A stretch of 64,000 nucleotides of DNA from CAYVUV01 sp964455095 (lineage in GTDB: Bacteria > Desulfobacterota > Binatia > HRBIN30 > CADEER01): NCBI GenBank assembly GCA_964455095.1, contig CAYVUV010000356.1:1-64000 (forward strand), read 5' to 3'. Made by a program: the position numbers and the translations under genes. Each line of letters starts with the position of its first letter. Positions within the stretch are counted from its first letter, which is position 1. Below the pieces are notes generated by a model. The model was not told the origin of the DNA and ran no database searches. It worked only from the letters and a program-made list of their open reading frames with translations. Below are positions 8,334-17,529 of the stretch, one piece after another.

Positions 8334-9967
8334 CGGCTCGTCTCCACGGCGGCTGCGCCGGCCTCCGGCCAGGCGAGATCGCGCATGGCCGGATCGAACG
8401 GCGCAACGGCCTCCAGCACTCGCTCGATCAACGCGCGCTCGCCGAAGCGCGCGGCGAAGTAGGGCAGGCCGTAGAAGCGCTCCTGCGGCACCCCGTTCGG
8501 GTACAGGCGCTGCTTCAGGTAGCGCACGTCGTCGACGACGGCCTGACTGCGGTGCAGCAGCGCCTTCTCGTATTTGCCCGCCAGTTTCGCCACCGCCATC
8601 TCCACCGTCGCGCGGGTCTTGGCGACGGCGGCGGGCAGGCCGGGCCCGCTGTCTTCGAGCCGCGCGCGGACCTCGTCCAGCGCCGCGTCGAACGGCGCCA
8701 GCAGCGCGCCCGCGAGCGCGGTGCAGTCGCGCCGCGCCGCATCGGCCCCCGGCGTTGTGGCGAGGATCTCGTCTTCCGCACGTTCGGCGTCGTCGGGTGC
8801 CAGCCCCAGGCGCGCGAGCAGTCGCAGCGTCTTGTCTTCGAGAATCCGAAACCCCGCCCGCGGCAGGACGAGCGGCATCTCGAGCCCGAATGCGGCGTAC
8901 AGCGGCGCGAGCTGGGCGAAGTAGGCAACCTCACCGGGGCCGGCGACGTATGCCGCGGTGGGCAGCAGCGTATCCTGCACGATGGGGCGCAGCAGCGCAC
9001 TGTTGCTGAAGCGCAGCGGGTCGGCGTCGACCGCCGCGAGCAGTGCCGCGAGGGAATGGCGGCCCGCACCGCCCACTTCGGCGAAGCCGCCTGGCGCCGG
9101 CTCGAGGCGGTAGCGCGGGCCGTCGGCCCCGTGCGGATGGAAGAACGACAGCGGTGCTCCCGCGCGCACGTGTACGGTGGGCGCGAAGCCGGCGGCGGTG
9201 AGCGCCCGCCCGCGTTCGAGCAGTGCCGCCGCGATTGGTTCGGCCTCGACCAGCGCGCGCCGATGAATCGCCGCGGCCATGCGAGCGAGAGCGGGGTCGC
9301 GCGGGTCGATCAGTACCAGGCCTTCGGGAGCGAAGAGCTCGGCGAGGACGCCGGCGAAAGCCGGCGTCCACCCGGCGTTGGGGCGGTAGTGTCGCGCCAG
9401 CCGGGCCAGGTGTTCCTCTGCATGCGGCAGATGCGCGAGCGCGGCGCGCAAGCTCTCGTGACAGGTCGCGATGCCGTCGGGCAGCAGGCAGTGGGCGAGC
9501 GAGGTGCGATCGTCGAGTGACGCGGGGAGGCGCAGCGCGAGCGGCTGGCCGTGCGCACTCGGGAGGTGGCAGGTCGCGATCTCGGGCAGATCGTGATCCT
9601 CGCTCTGCAGCCAGAACACCGGCACTACCGGCCGGCCCGTCTCCGCGGCCAGGTCGCGCGCGGCGCGCACCGCGGTGGCGGTCTTGTAGAGCGTGAAGAG
9701 CGGACCGAGGAACAGACCGACCTGTTGGCCGGTCACCACCGCCGCGGCGCCGTTGCGCAACGCCGCCAGGTGAGCGTCGCGCAGCGGGCTGGGGTGCAGG
9801 CGGGCGTTCTGCGCGGCGACCGCGTCGGCGACCGCCGGTGTCAGCGGGCGCGCGGCGCGCCGCACCGCGCCGAGGCGGGCGGCCGCCTCGGCGTAGTGCG
9901 GCGGAAAGAACGCGCCGGCAGCGCCCGATCGATACGCCTCGGCAATGCCGGGCGGTTCACTGTGCAT
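8330..9967 (-). CDS. bshC: Bacillithiol biosynthesis cysteine-adding enzyme BshC
   Basis: A 545-residue protein of the BshC family, thought to ligate cysteine to GlcN-malate in the last step of bacillithiol synthesis. Diagnostic segments include VVTGQQVGLFLGPLFTLYKT (about 77-96), VPVFWLQSEDHDLPEI (about 112-127), and VQDTLLPTAAYVAGPGEVAYF (about 325-345). A coiled-coil-forming region near residues 420-480 is also usual. Start ATG at 9967, ten bases from the end of the DUF2911 gene. The stop overlaps the bshA TTG. Gene order bshC-bshA with no small bshB in the window means the deacetylation step is either done elsewhere or by an unusual enzyme. Confidence 0.94.
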   Translation of the reverse strand: MHSEPPGIAEAYRSGAAGAFFPPHYAEAAARLGAVRRAARPLTPAVADAVAAQNARLHPSPLRDAHLAALRNGAAAVVTGQQVGLFLGPLFTLYKTATAVRAARDLAAETGRPVVPVFWLQSEDHDLPEIATCHLPSAHGQPLALRLPASLDDRTSLAHCLLPDGIATCHESLRAALAHLPHAEEHLARLARHYRPNAGWTPAFAGVLAELFAPEGLVLIDPRDPALARMAAAIHRRALVEAEPIAAALLERGRALTAAGFAPTVHVRAGAPLSFFHPHGADGPRYRLEPAPGGFAEVGGAGRHSLAALLAAVDADPLRFSNSALLRPIVQDTLLPTAAYVAGPGEVAYFAQLAPLYAAFGLEMPLVLPRAGFRILEDKTLRLLARLGLAPDDAERAEDEILATTPGADAARRDCTALAGALLAPFDAALDEVRARLEDSGPGLPAAVAKTRATVEMAVAKLAGKYEKALLHRSQAVVDDVRYLKQRLYPNGVPQERFYGLPYFAARFGERALIERVLEAVAPFDPAMRDLAWPEAGAAAVETSR

Positions 9968-9977
9968 GACGGATCGG

Positions 9978-10865
9978 TCAGGACTTCTTCTTCCACGCCT
10001 CGGTGGCCTTCACGACCTCGCCCTTGAAGAAGCCCTCGAAGACCGGATCCCCGGCGCCCAGCGTCTGCGCTTGCTCGGCTGATGCGACGGCGTCCGCCGG
10101 CCGGCCGAGCTCGGCGAGGATCTGCGCCTTCACCCAGTGATTCCACCAGGTCGGCTTGATGCTGATCGAGGTGTCGATGTAGCCGAGCGCCTGCGTCATG
10201 TCGCCGCCGTTCTCGAGCAGCCAGCGCGCCGAGGCGATGTGCGGCCGCCAGGCGTCGCCCAGTGCCTTGTCGATGTTGGCGCGCGCCTGAGTGGTCGTGT
10301 CGACCGTGATCGGGACCGAGACGCGCAGCTTCTCCCATTCGAGGTCGAGGCGGGTCGCGCCGTTGGTGGTGTCGGCGAACTGGAACGCCAGGCGCTCGCG
10401 CATCGGAGCGCTCGCCGGCTTCACCGTGACGCGGGCGACGTCGTCCTTCTCGGCGTAGCCGTTGGTCGCCTGCACCTTGGTGTTGCTGTTGAGGATGACG
10501 GTCCAGGTCTTCGCACCCGGGATGGTGAACACGACATACGTCCCGGCCGGCACCGGCGTGCCGCCGAAGGTGAAGTCGCCGCTCGCCTTGAGCGTCGTTG
10601 GCGCGTTGGCGCCGGTGCGCCACAGGGTGTCGAACGGCACCAGGCCGCCCCAGATCTTGCGGTCCTTGACGCCCGGGCTGGAGTAATCGACGGCGAAGTC
10701 GGTCAGGCCGACCCGCTGTTCGACGCGGGCCTTCGGGCTCGCCTGCGGCAGCTCGGGCGCCGGCGCCTGGGCGTGAGCCGGTTGGATCGCCAACGCCAGC
10801 GCCATCATTGCCGTGGCGCCTGACATGCGGAAACATGAGAACGTGAACGAGCGGTCTGTTCGCAT
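9978..10865 (-). CDS. DUF2911 domain exported protein
   Basis: A 295-residue protein with a signal peptide (hydrophobic core MMALALAIQP, cleavage near AHA-QAP). The DUF2911 domain spans roughly residues 40-180, recognised by SPGVKDRKIWGGLVPFDTLWRTGAN and TFGGTPVPAGTYVVFTIPG. The C-terminal 90 residues are helical and TPR-like (ARWLLENGGDMTQALGYIDTSI, KAQILAELGRPADAV). The ATG at 10865 is chosen because a GGGGGAG ribosome site sits eight bases upstream; a longer TTG start at 10901 lacks one. Family function is unknown; proteins are periplasmic or secreted. It is ten bases upstream of bshC on the same strand and may head that operon. Confidence 0.82.
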   Translation of the reverse strand: MRTDRSFTFSCFRMSGATAMMALALAIQPAHAQAPAPELPQASPKARVEQRVGLTDFAVDYSSPGVKDRKIWGGLVPFDTLWRTGANAPTTLKASGDFTFGGTPVPAGTYVVFTIPGAKTWTVILNSNTKVQATNGYAEKDDVARVTVKPASAPMRERLAFQFADTTNGATRLDLEWEKLRVSVPITVDTTTQARANIDKALGDAWRPHIASARWLLENGGDMTQALGYIDTSISIKPTWWNHWVKAQILAELGRPADAVASAEQAQTLGAGDPVFEGFFKGEVVKATEAWKKKS

Positions 10866-10978
10866 CGGTGGATCTCCCCCTTGTCGTCGGTTGATCGGCA
10901 ACTTATGCCACGCGCCGGTCAGACGGGGAACCGCGGTGGGAAATTCACCGCGATCAGATCATCAAATGGTCCTCGAAC

Positions 10979-11046
10979 GGGAGGGCGAGGCTCCTGCCGA
11001 GCCGTCTTTGATCCGTCGGAAGGCTCGGCGGGAGCCTCGCCCTCCC
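10979..11046. repeat. 25-bp inverted repeat (long hairpin) in divergent intergenic region
   Basis: Arms 10979-11003 and 11022-11046 are complementary over 25 bases with one mismatch, with an 18-base loop. The arm core is GAGGCTCC-GCCGAGCC. It stands between the divergent DUF2911 and alcohol dehydrogenase genes. The composition is that of a dispersed intergenic palindrome rather than an operator. It is unrelated to the CTCTCCC-type paired elements elsewhere in the window. Apart from it, nothing else was recognised in the 10866-11174 gap. Confidence 0.75.
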
Positions 11047-11174
11047 AGGCAGCGGCCCAGGCGTTGTCGTGTGGGTACCCCTCACTGTTCCGCGTCTCTG
11101 GATCGTGCTAGCGCGTGAAATAGGTCGCTCGCCGCGGATGAAAGCAGCCCAGGCTGAACGAAGGAGGATACCCG

Positions 11175-12200
11175 ATGTCGCGTATTGCCAAGATCGCAGT
11201 CGCAAACGGACCGTTCGTGCTCAGCGACCGCGCCGTGCCGAAACCAGGCGCGGGTGAAGTGCTGGTGCGCGTGCGCGCGTGCGGCATCTGCCACAGTGAC
11301 CTGTTCGTGAAGACAGCGGGGTTCCCCGGCCTGCAACTGCCGCGCGCACCGGGCCACGAGGTGGCGGGCGTAGTCGAGGCGCTGGGCGAGCGCGTCAGGG
11401 GATGGAACGTCGGCGACCGCGTCGGCGTCGGCTGGCACGGCGGGCACTGTTTCGTCTGTGACCCTTGCCGTGCGGGCGATTTCATCACCTGCCGGGAGGA
11501 GCGGATCTGCGGCATCTCCTACGACGGAGGATTCGCCGACCACCTGATCGCGCCGGCGGAAGCGCTCGCCCGCATCCCCGATGTCCTGACCGACAGCGAG
11601 GCGGGACCGCTCTTGTGCGCGGGTGTCACGACGTTCAACGCGCTGCGCCACAGCCCGGCGCGGCCCGGGGACCTGGTCGCGGTGCTGGGCATCGGCGGCC
11701 TCGGCCACCTGGCCGTACAGTTCGCCAGCAAGATGGGCTTCAACACCGTGGCCGTGGCGCGTGGCGCTGACAAGCGCGCCCTCGCCCTCGAGCTCGGCGC
11801 CAACGAGTACATCGACTCGAGCGCCGAGAACGCGGCCGCCGCGCTCACCGCGCGCGGCGGCGCCAAGGTCATTCTCGCCACCGCGCCGAACGCGCGCGCG
11901 GTCCTCGATGTCTTCGACGGGCTCGGCGTCGCCGGTCAACTGCTCCTGGTCGGTGTCGTCCCCGAGCCCTTGAGCATCCCCGCCCTGCCGCTCATCGTCG
12001 CGCGGCGCTCGATTCAAGGCTGGCCGAGCGGCACGGCGAAGGACTCGGAGGAAACCCTCGCCTTTGCGGCCCAGACGGGAATCCGGCCGCGGGTCGAGAC
12101 CTATCCGTTCGCCAAGGTGGACGAGGCGTTCGCGCGCATGGAGAGCGGCAAAGCCCGCTTTCGCGTCGTGCTCACCATGGGAGACGCTAGCGGCGCGTAG
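11175..12200 (+). CDS. Zinc-dependent alcohol dehydrogenase (MDR family)
   Basis: A 341-residue medium-chain dehydrogenase. Catalytic zinc ligands are in CGICHSD (about 36-42) and GHEVAG (about 60-65). The structural-zinc lobe has cysteines in HCFVCDPC and ITC (about 94-112). The NAD(P)-binding Rossmann motif is GIGGLGHLAVQ (about 174-184). The family oxidises alcohols or reduces aldehydes in the cytoplasm. The start is supported by a strong GAAGGAGG ribosome site seven bases upstream. It converges with the glycosyltransferase gene: the two stop codons abut (TAG/CTA at 12198-12203). Substrate cannot be told from sequence. Confidence 0.9.
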   Translation: MSRIAKIAVANGPFVLSDRAVPKPGAGEVLVRVRACGICHSDLFVKTAGFPGLQLPRAPGHEVAGVVEALGERVRGWNVGDRVGVGWHGGHCFVCDPCRAGDFITCREERICGISYDGGFADHLIAPAEALARIPDVLTDSEAGPLLCAGVTTFNALRHSPARPGDLVAVLGIGGLGHLAVQFASKMGFNTVAVARGADKRALALELGANEYIDSSAENAAAALTARGGAKVILATAPNARAVLDVFDGLGVAGQLLLVGVVPEPLSIPALPLIVARRSIQGWPSGTAKDSEETLAFAAQTGIRPRVETYPFAKVDEAFARMESGKARFRVVLTMGDASGA

Positions 12201-14282
12201 CTACTCGTTCTGCTGCGCGCCAGCGTCGCGACGGCGCTTGGTTGCGTCCTTGTACGGCAGCGCCAGGAGGCTGGCCAGGTTGCGGCGGTAGAGCGCGTTG
12301 TCGGGCGCCAGGCGCAGGGCTTCCTTCTGCGCGTTGATAGCGACGAAGAGGTCGCCGGTCATGACGGCGAGGTTGGCGATATACTGGTAGACCAGCGGCG
12401 AGCGCGCCGCACCGTTGCGCTGCGCGGCGGTGGTGAGCAGCTGGCGCGCCTGGTTGATCTCGCCGGCTTCGACCGCCTGGCGCGCGTCGTCGCAGAGTCC
12501 CTCGACCGCGGCCTGCGCGGCGGGGTCGGGTGGCGCTTGGGGCGGTCGGGCGCTCCAGCGGTCGGCAACCGCGTCGACGAAGGCGGGGATCGGCGTGGTT
12601 TCGTGCAGGTCCCAGAGGTCGAGATCGCGCGGGTCGAGCTCGAAGTAGTTCACGTCGACCGGGCGCGCGTACAAGACGGTATACGCCAGCGGCTGCTCGA
12701 TCAGCTCGGCGCGCATGCCGAGGTCGGGGGAATGGGCGACGCCCCCGGCGCCGACCTCGAACGGGTTGCCGAGAAAACGCGCCAGCGGGGTCTCGGTGGA
12801 TTCACCCTCGGGCAGCGGCAGATGGGCGGCGCGGGCGCGGTAGAAGAAGCGGAACAGCGGATGGTCGGCGAGCTCGCGGTCGCCGAGATAGAACGGCTCG
12901 CGCGAGCCGGCGGAGTTGTACCAGAGCACGATGCGCGGTTGGCGGCGGACCACGTAGTCGCCCCATCCTTTGCGGTGCCCGGCCCAGCCGGAAGAGACGA
13001 TGTACACCGGGCGCGCCGCGATGGCGGCGTCGGTGAGGCCGAGCATGTCGATGGTCGGCAGACCGGAGGCATTAGGCACGGCGCCGGCGGTGTTGACGGC
13101 GATGAGCGTGTCGGCGGCGACCTGCCCGCGCAGCCAGGCGCCGACGCGCTCGCCGACGATGGTCGTCTGGTGCGCGACAAAGGCGCGGTAGGATTGCTCC
13201 GTGGCGTGGCTGGTGAGTGCACCGGCCAGGACCAGCACGATCAGCGCGGCCTGCGCGCGACCGGGCGCGAGCGCGCGCAGCGCCGACGCGACGAGCAGGG
13301 CGTACAACGGCATGACCGGCAGGAAGAAGCGGAAGAAGGGCATGAAGTCGCCGCCGACCGAAACGATGTACGCCGTGTGGGTCAGCGCGATCAGGTAGAC
13401 GGCGGCGGTTTCGGGCCTGGCGCGCACGGCCTCGCGCCCACGGCGCGTGACGAGCGCCAGCGGCAACAGCAGCGCCGCCGCGAGCGGCGGGTGCGCCGTG
13501 GCCCACTCGCCGAGATAGTGTAGGCCGTTGACGAGCTGCGCCGACCCGCCCGTCACCTTGGCGTAGAACGTGTTGGGGAACGGGCGGCCGTAGTACCAGA
13601 AGCGCCACACGAAGTAGGGGCCGAAGCCGAACGCGAACAGCGCGGCGTTGCCGGCGTGACGGCGCAATGGCACCCAACGGTCCGCCGCGCGCAGCGTGTC
13701 GACCAGCCAGCAGCAGCCGGTGCAGACGCCGAAGAGAAAGACGCCCTCGGGCCGCGTCAGCGCGAGCAAGACGAACAACGCGGCCGAGCCGTGTCCCCGC
13801 CCGCGCGCCGACTCGAGCAGCAGGCGGGAGAGGGCGGCGAGAAACAGACCGGTGAAGAGCATGGTCTCGAAACTGGCCACGCTCCAATACGCGAACGTTT
13901 CCAGCGGCAGGAGCAACAGCAGCGCCCACGCCGGGCCGCGGCGCTCGCGCCCCGTTTCGAGGCGCGCCAGACAGATGAGCGCGACGAGCGCGGCACCGAT
14001 CGACACCACCCGCGTCGCTGCGATCGGGTCGACGCCGAGCCGCAGGCACAGCGCGGCGACGAGCACGAAGAGGAAGTTGGTGTAGCCTTCGACGTACTCG
14101 CCGACGTTGAACACCAGGCCGTGGCCGTCGACCAGGTTGCGCGCATAGCGCAGGCTGATGAAGGTGTCGTCGATCAGGTAGCCGCGGTAGCGCCAGGCAT
14201 CGAGCAGCGCGACCACGCCGGCGAGGGCGAGCAGCGCGCGCAGCAGCCACGGGGCAGGGCGGTGGGCGACGGGATCGGACAC
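12201..14282 (-). CDS. GT-C-type membrane glycosyltransferase with C-terminal TPR-like tail
   Basis: A 693-residue polytopic membrane protein. The N-terminal segment IDDTFISLRYARNLVDGHGL (about 36-55), followed by NVGEYVEGYTNFLF, is characteristic of GT-C enzymes of the arabinofuranosyltransferase (AftB-like) type, which use lipid-linked sugars on the outer face of the inner membrane. The DD pair is the likely catalytic site. LTRPEG near residue 175 is also typical. After about ten helices there is a soluble region of roughly 300 residues. The last 75 residues form a TPR-like module (YQYIANLAVMTGD, APDNALYRRNLASL) shared with two other proteins in this cluster. GTG start, six bases after the neighbouring membrane protein. 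Confidence 0.78.
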   Translation of the reverse strand: MSDPVAHRPAPWLLRALLALAGVVALLDAWRYRGYLIDDTFISLRYARNLVDGHGLVFNVGEYVEGYTNFLFVLVAALCLRLGVDPIAATRVVSIGAALVALICLARLETGRERRGPAWALLLLLPLETFAYWSVASFETMLFTGLFLAALSRLLLESARGRGHGSAALFVLLALTRPEGVFLFGVCTGCCWLVDTLRAADRWVPLRRHAGNAALFAFGFGPYFVWRFWYYGRPFPNTFYAKVTGGSAQLVNGLHYLGEWATAHPPLAAALLLPLALVTRRGREAVRARPETAAVYLIALTHTAYIVSVGGDFMPFFRFFLPVMPLYALLVASALRALAPGRAQAALIVLVLAGALTSHATEQSYRAFVAHQTTIVGERVGAWLRGQVAADTLIAVNTAGAVPNASGLPTIDMLGLTDAAIAARPVYIVSSGWAGHRKGWGDYVVRRQPRIVLWYNSAGSREPFYLGDRELADHPLFRFFYRARAAHLPLPEGESTETPLARFLGNPFEVGAGGVAHSPDLGMRAELIEQPLAYTVLYARPVDVNYFELDPRDLDLWDLHETTPIPAFVDAVADRWSARPPQAPPDPAAQAAVEGLCDDARQAVEAGEINQARQLLTTAAQRNGAARSPLVYQYIANLAVMTGDLFVAINAQKEALRLAPDNALYRRNLASLLALPYKDATKRRRDAGAQQNE

Positions 14283-14288
14283 GGCGGC

Positions 14289-15962
14289 TCAGGCGGGCTG
14301 CGGGCGGAAGAGGCGGCGGATGTCGCGCGCCGCGGTGCGGAAGCCGTCGAAGTGGAGCGCGGCGAGCAGATAGGCGATGAGCAGGCTGCGGTAAAGGAAC
14401 AGCACCACCTCGCGGTCTTCGAACAGGCCGAGGGCGTAGATGGCCGCCTCGCCGGCGAAGAGCAGCGCGAGATGGCGCGCCCGCGCGCGGTGAGTGAGGA
14501 GCAACAGCAGCAGGCAAGCGTAGTAGTACGAGGCGAGATTGAGCGTGGCGAAGAGCAGTACCAGGCCGAGCGCGAGGGTGTCGGCGTCGCGTGCCCGGGC
14601 GCTGCTGAAGGCGACCAGCAGGCCGAGCAGCGGCACGGCCAGCGCGAGCTGCAGGTGGTAGATGGTCTGGCGGCGCGCGACGCGGCGGTCGCTTTCCTCC
14701 ACCGTGGTCGGGAACTCGGTGCCGGTGTAGGCGAGGATCTGCGTCAGGCCGACGATGTTGGTCGCTTCGGTGGCGACGTGGCGCTCCATGTTGGTGCGAA
14801 ACTCCGCCCAGTGCTGGAGTCCGCGCGGCAGCAGGGCGGTGCCGGCGCCGAGCAGCAGTCCGGTGAGGACGAAGGCGAGAAAGAAGCGCGCGTGCGCGGC
14901 GGACAGGCGCCGCTCGCGCCACAACCCGAGGCCGGCCTTGCAGGCGAGGCCGGCGGCAAAGACGAACGGAAACACGCGCAGGCACGTCGCCAGGGCGAGC
15001 AGCACGCCGGCCATGCCGTGGCGGCCGCGCTCGAGACAGCAGGCGGCGCCGAGAACGCCGGCGAGCCACATGTGACGCAGGAAGCTGCCGCCGGTCCAAC
15101 CGAACGACGCCCCGAACGGCAGGCAGAAATAAATCAGCGACAGCAACAGGACCTCGGTGCCGAACGCCCACCCGATGGCGGCAAACAGCGCCGCCTCGAT
15201 CAACGGGTCGAGCAGGGTGAGCAGCACGATGCCGCGGTGACTGCCGGCCGGGACGAGGTTGGCGAGGGTGCCGCCGAGCAGCGCCCAGACCGGTGTCGGG
15301 TTGAAGCCGTGGTCGCGCAAGACCTCGCCGTACTGCGCGCGCATGGCGTCGCGGAAGTATGCCACGTCGTCCTGGAACGCCGCCCAGCGCGCCGGGGTGA
15401 ACTGCCCCTTCACCGCGTCGCTGTCGGCGAGCAGGGCGCGGATGTGCATCAGCGCGTTGCTGCGCAGATCGCGCGCCTCGACGGCCATGAAGTGGTTGTC
15501 GTAGCGCTCCGCCTCGGCGCGCAGCATGGCGGTGTAGAGGTCCGCATAGCCGACCTCGCGGAAGTACTTCGAGCCCAGGTAGTAGTGTGCGACGTCGTGC
15601 AGATGCACGAACACGCGCGTGCTGCCGGTGCCGTGGAAGGAGCAGAAGTTGAAGTAGATGAGCCACGCCGGCAGCGCCACGGCGGCGAGCGCGGCACGGT
15701 ACACGCGCGGACTCTCGAAGCCGGCCAGCCCGGCGCGGCGCAACGCCAGGATGACGACGACCGCCAGCGCCACCCACAGCTTCATGTGGTTGAGGGCGGT
15801 GAAGTCCACGCCGCCTACCGCGACCCCGGCCCCGAGCGCCAGGGCGGCGCCGCCGATCAGCAGCCAGCGCACGCCGCGCCGGGCGCACAGGCCGAGCCCC
15901 CACGCCGCGCCGGCGAGCGGGGCCAGCACGAGCAGCAGCAGCGGCGGCAACGGGTGATGCAT
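14289..15962 (-). CDS. Polytopic membrane protein, probable GT-C-like
   Basis: A 557-residue protein with at least ten hydrophobic helices, starting MHHPLPPLLLLVLAPL. A large loop after the third helix carries STRVFVHLHDVAHYYLGSKYF and YADLYTAML, and the mid-part has SFGWTGGSFLRHMWLAG and LRVFPFVFAAGLACKAG. The general plan (first extracytoplasmic loop with acidic and His residues, then many helices) fits GT-C glycosyltransferases such as the GT87 group, but no certain motif was recognised. It lies between two more confident GT-C genes on the same strand, six bases upstream of one and 53 bases downstream of the other, so a role in the same glycan pathway is likely. Confidence 0.65.
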   Translation of the reverse strand: MHHPLPPLLLLVLAPLAGAAWGLGLCARRGVRWLLIGGAALALGAGVAVGGVDFTALNHMKLWVALAVVVILALRRAGLAGFESPRVYRAALAAVALPAWLIYFNFCSFHGTGSTRVFVHLHDVAHYYLGSKYFREVGYADLYTAMLRAEAERYDNHFMAVEARDLRSNALMHIRALLADSDAVKGQFTPARWAAFQDDVAYFRDAMRAQYGEVLRDHGFNPTPVWALLGGTLANLVPAGSHRGIVLLTLLDPLIEAALFAAIGWAFGTEVLLLSLIYFCLPFGASFGWTGGSFLRHMWLAGVLGAACCLERGRHGMAGVLLALATCLRVFPFVFAAGLACKAGLGLWRERRLSAAHARFFLAFVLTGLLLGAGTALLPRGLQHWAEFRTNMERHVATEATNIVGLTQILAYTGTEFPTTVEESDRRVARRQTIYHLQLALAVPLLGLLVAFSSARARDADTLALGLVLLFATLNLASYYYACLLLLLLTHRARARHLALLFAGEAAIYALGLFEDREVVLFLYRSLLIAYLLAALHFDGFRTAARDIRRLFRPQPA

Positions 15963-16015
15963 CGCGCCTGCACTTACGCGATGGGCGGGAAGGTCTGCAA
16001 CACGCCGAGACGGGA

Positions 16016-17443
16016 TCAGCGGACGTACAGGTCGATTTCGGCCAGGCCGAAGGCGCGATGTTCCGCCAGGTGGAAGCTCTCCTGCAGCCCGGACTGCAAC
16101 TGGAGGAACTGCGCGCGCATGGTCGCGAAGTCCGACGCCCGGATTACGAACCAGATCCGCTGTTTCCCGACCAGCGGCTGCGCGGCGAGGTTCACGGGCG
16201 TGGCCTTGCCGCTTTGGCGCGCGTAGTAGCCAAAGGGCTTGGCGGCCGAATCCGGGAAGTAGACGACCCCATCGTCGGGGCGGATCGAGGAAAGCACGCA
16301 TCGCGTCGCCGCGCGCCAATCCTGCGGAGCCTCTTGTGCGTAGAAGTCGACGAGTCGAGCGGCGCTGGCCAATGCGAGCAGCGCGACGACCGCGTAGGCC
16401 ACTGCCGCCGGGCGGATCGCGGCGATGCCGGCGGCGCCGAAGAGGACGAAGCCCGGCAGGCAGAGGAGGAGGTAGTGGGAGAGGAACATCGGCTTGACGA
16501 TCGACACCGCGAAGCTCAGTGCGATGGGCACCAGCCACCACGCCGCGGTAAACGCGTGTGGCCAGAGCCCACCCTCGCGCGCGCCGCGGGCGGTGGCGTA
16601 ACAGCCACCGGCGAAGAGCACGCACAGCAGCACCCAACTGTGGGCGGCGAGATAGAGGCAGACGCGCCCGATGTCGAGCACGGACGGTGACGGGATCCAA
16701 TCGATGCGATTGGCGGCTCCGGCCCGCGCGGCGACGAAGGCCGCGGGGGCGGACAACAGGATGATGGAGGCGATCGCGCCCAGCCACTGGCGCGGCAGCG
16801 CGGTCATCCGGCCGTGGCGCCGCAGATGCGACGCGCTCCAGGACATAAGAGAGCCCGTCGCCATGAGCGTCACCCATTGTGCCGCCAGTACCCATACCGC
16901 AAAGTAGTGGGCATACACGGCGAGCGCGCTGGCGATCACATAGCCGAGCCGGTTGCGCTTCGACGGCCGCTCGATCTCGCGAACAAAGAAGAGGCAGGAC
17001 AGCGCGGTGAGCAAGACGAGGAGCGAGTACGCGCGCGCGGTCTGCGCGTATTGGACCATGAAGGCGTTGAGCGCCAGCAGCAGCGCGGCGACCGCGCCCG
17101 CCGCGCGACCGAACAGGCGGCATCCCAGACAATAGACCACCGGCACGGCGAGGGCGCCGAACAGCGCCGAGGGGAACCGCACCGCCGCCTCGCTTTCGCC
17201 GCAGAGTCGTACCCACGCGTTCAGCAAAAAATAATAGAGGCTCATGTTCGGGTCGCGGCGCGTGACCATGGTGGCGAGCGCGCTGAGACTGAGACCCGCA
17301 AATTGGACGCTGCCGGCTTCGTCGTGCTCGATGCTCTTGGACCCGAGGCGGATGAGGTTCACCCCGAGCGCGAGGAGGAACAGCGCGGCGGCATCGCGCG
17401 CGAATGGCCGCGAAGCGCCGTCCAGCTCTGGCGGATGCGGCAT
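16016..17443 (-). CDS. Glycosyltransferase family 39 (PMT_2-type) membrane protein
   Basis: A 475-residue inner-membrane protein of the ArnT/PMT-like class. The first loop has KSIEHDEAGSV, where HDEA gives the acidic pair needed for lipid-phosphate sugar donors. YYFLLNAWVRLCGESEAAVRFPSALFGAL is the canonical second signature. About ten helices follow, then a C-terminal soluble region with QEAPQDWRAATRCVL and DGVVYFPDSAAKPFGYY, usual in this family. Transfers sugars from polyprenyl carriers to lipid or protein outside the membrane; acceptor unknown. First gene of a three-gene leftward operon; divergent from the TMTC-like gene at 17530. Confidence 0.82.
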   Translation of the reverse strand: MPHPPELDGASRPFARDAAALFLLALGVNLIRLGSKSIEHDEAGSVQFAGLSLSALATMVTRRDPNMSLYYFLLNAWVRLCGESEAAVRFPSALFGALAVPVVYCLGCRLFGRAAGAVAALLLALNAFMVQYAQTARAYSLLVLLTALSCLFFVREIERPSKRNRLGYVIASALAVYAHYFAVWVLAAQWVTLMATGSLMSWSASHLRRHGRMTALPRQWLGAIASIILLSAPAAFVAARAGAANRIDWIPSPSVLDIGRVCLYLAAHSWVLLCVLFAGGCYATARGAREGGLWPHAFTAAWWLVPIALSFAVSIVKPMFLSHYLLLCLPGFVLFGAAGIAAIRPAAVAYAVVALLALASAARLVDFYAQEAPQDWRAATRCVLSSIRPDDGVVYFPDSAAKPFGYYARQSGKATPVNLAAQPLVGKQRIWFVIRASDFATMRAQFLQLQSGLQESFHLAEHRAFGLAEIDLYVR

Positions 17444-17529
17444 CGCGCTGCCCTTATTCGATCGCCGGGACGCACTGCAACCTGCAGGCGTTGGCGTGCG
17501 GCGTTGAATTCTTCGGCGCGATCGGACTT

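Noticed and set aside
2636..8406. Very long leftward frames (1410 and 1323 codons) suggesting giant fusion proteins
   Set aside because: Only their downstream ends read as real proteins (symporter, PIG-L). The upstream parts are Arg/Ala/Pro-rich out-of-frame translations of bshA and other genes, usual in high-GC DNA.
13656..16226. 856-codon rightward frame opposite the GT-C genes
   Set aside because: Composition is Gln/Arg/Gly/Asp-rich with no domain; it mirrors the antisense of membrane-protein codons. The leftward frames have clear transmembrane and GT-C motifs.
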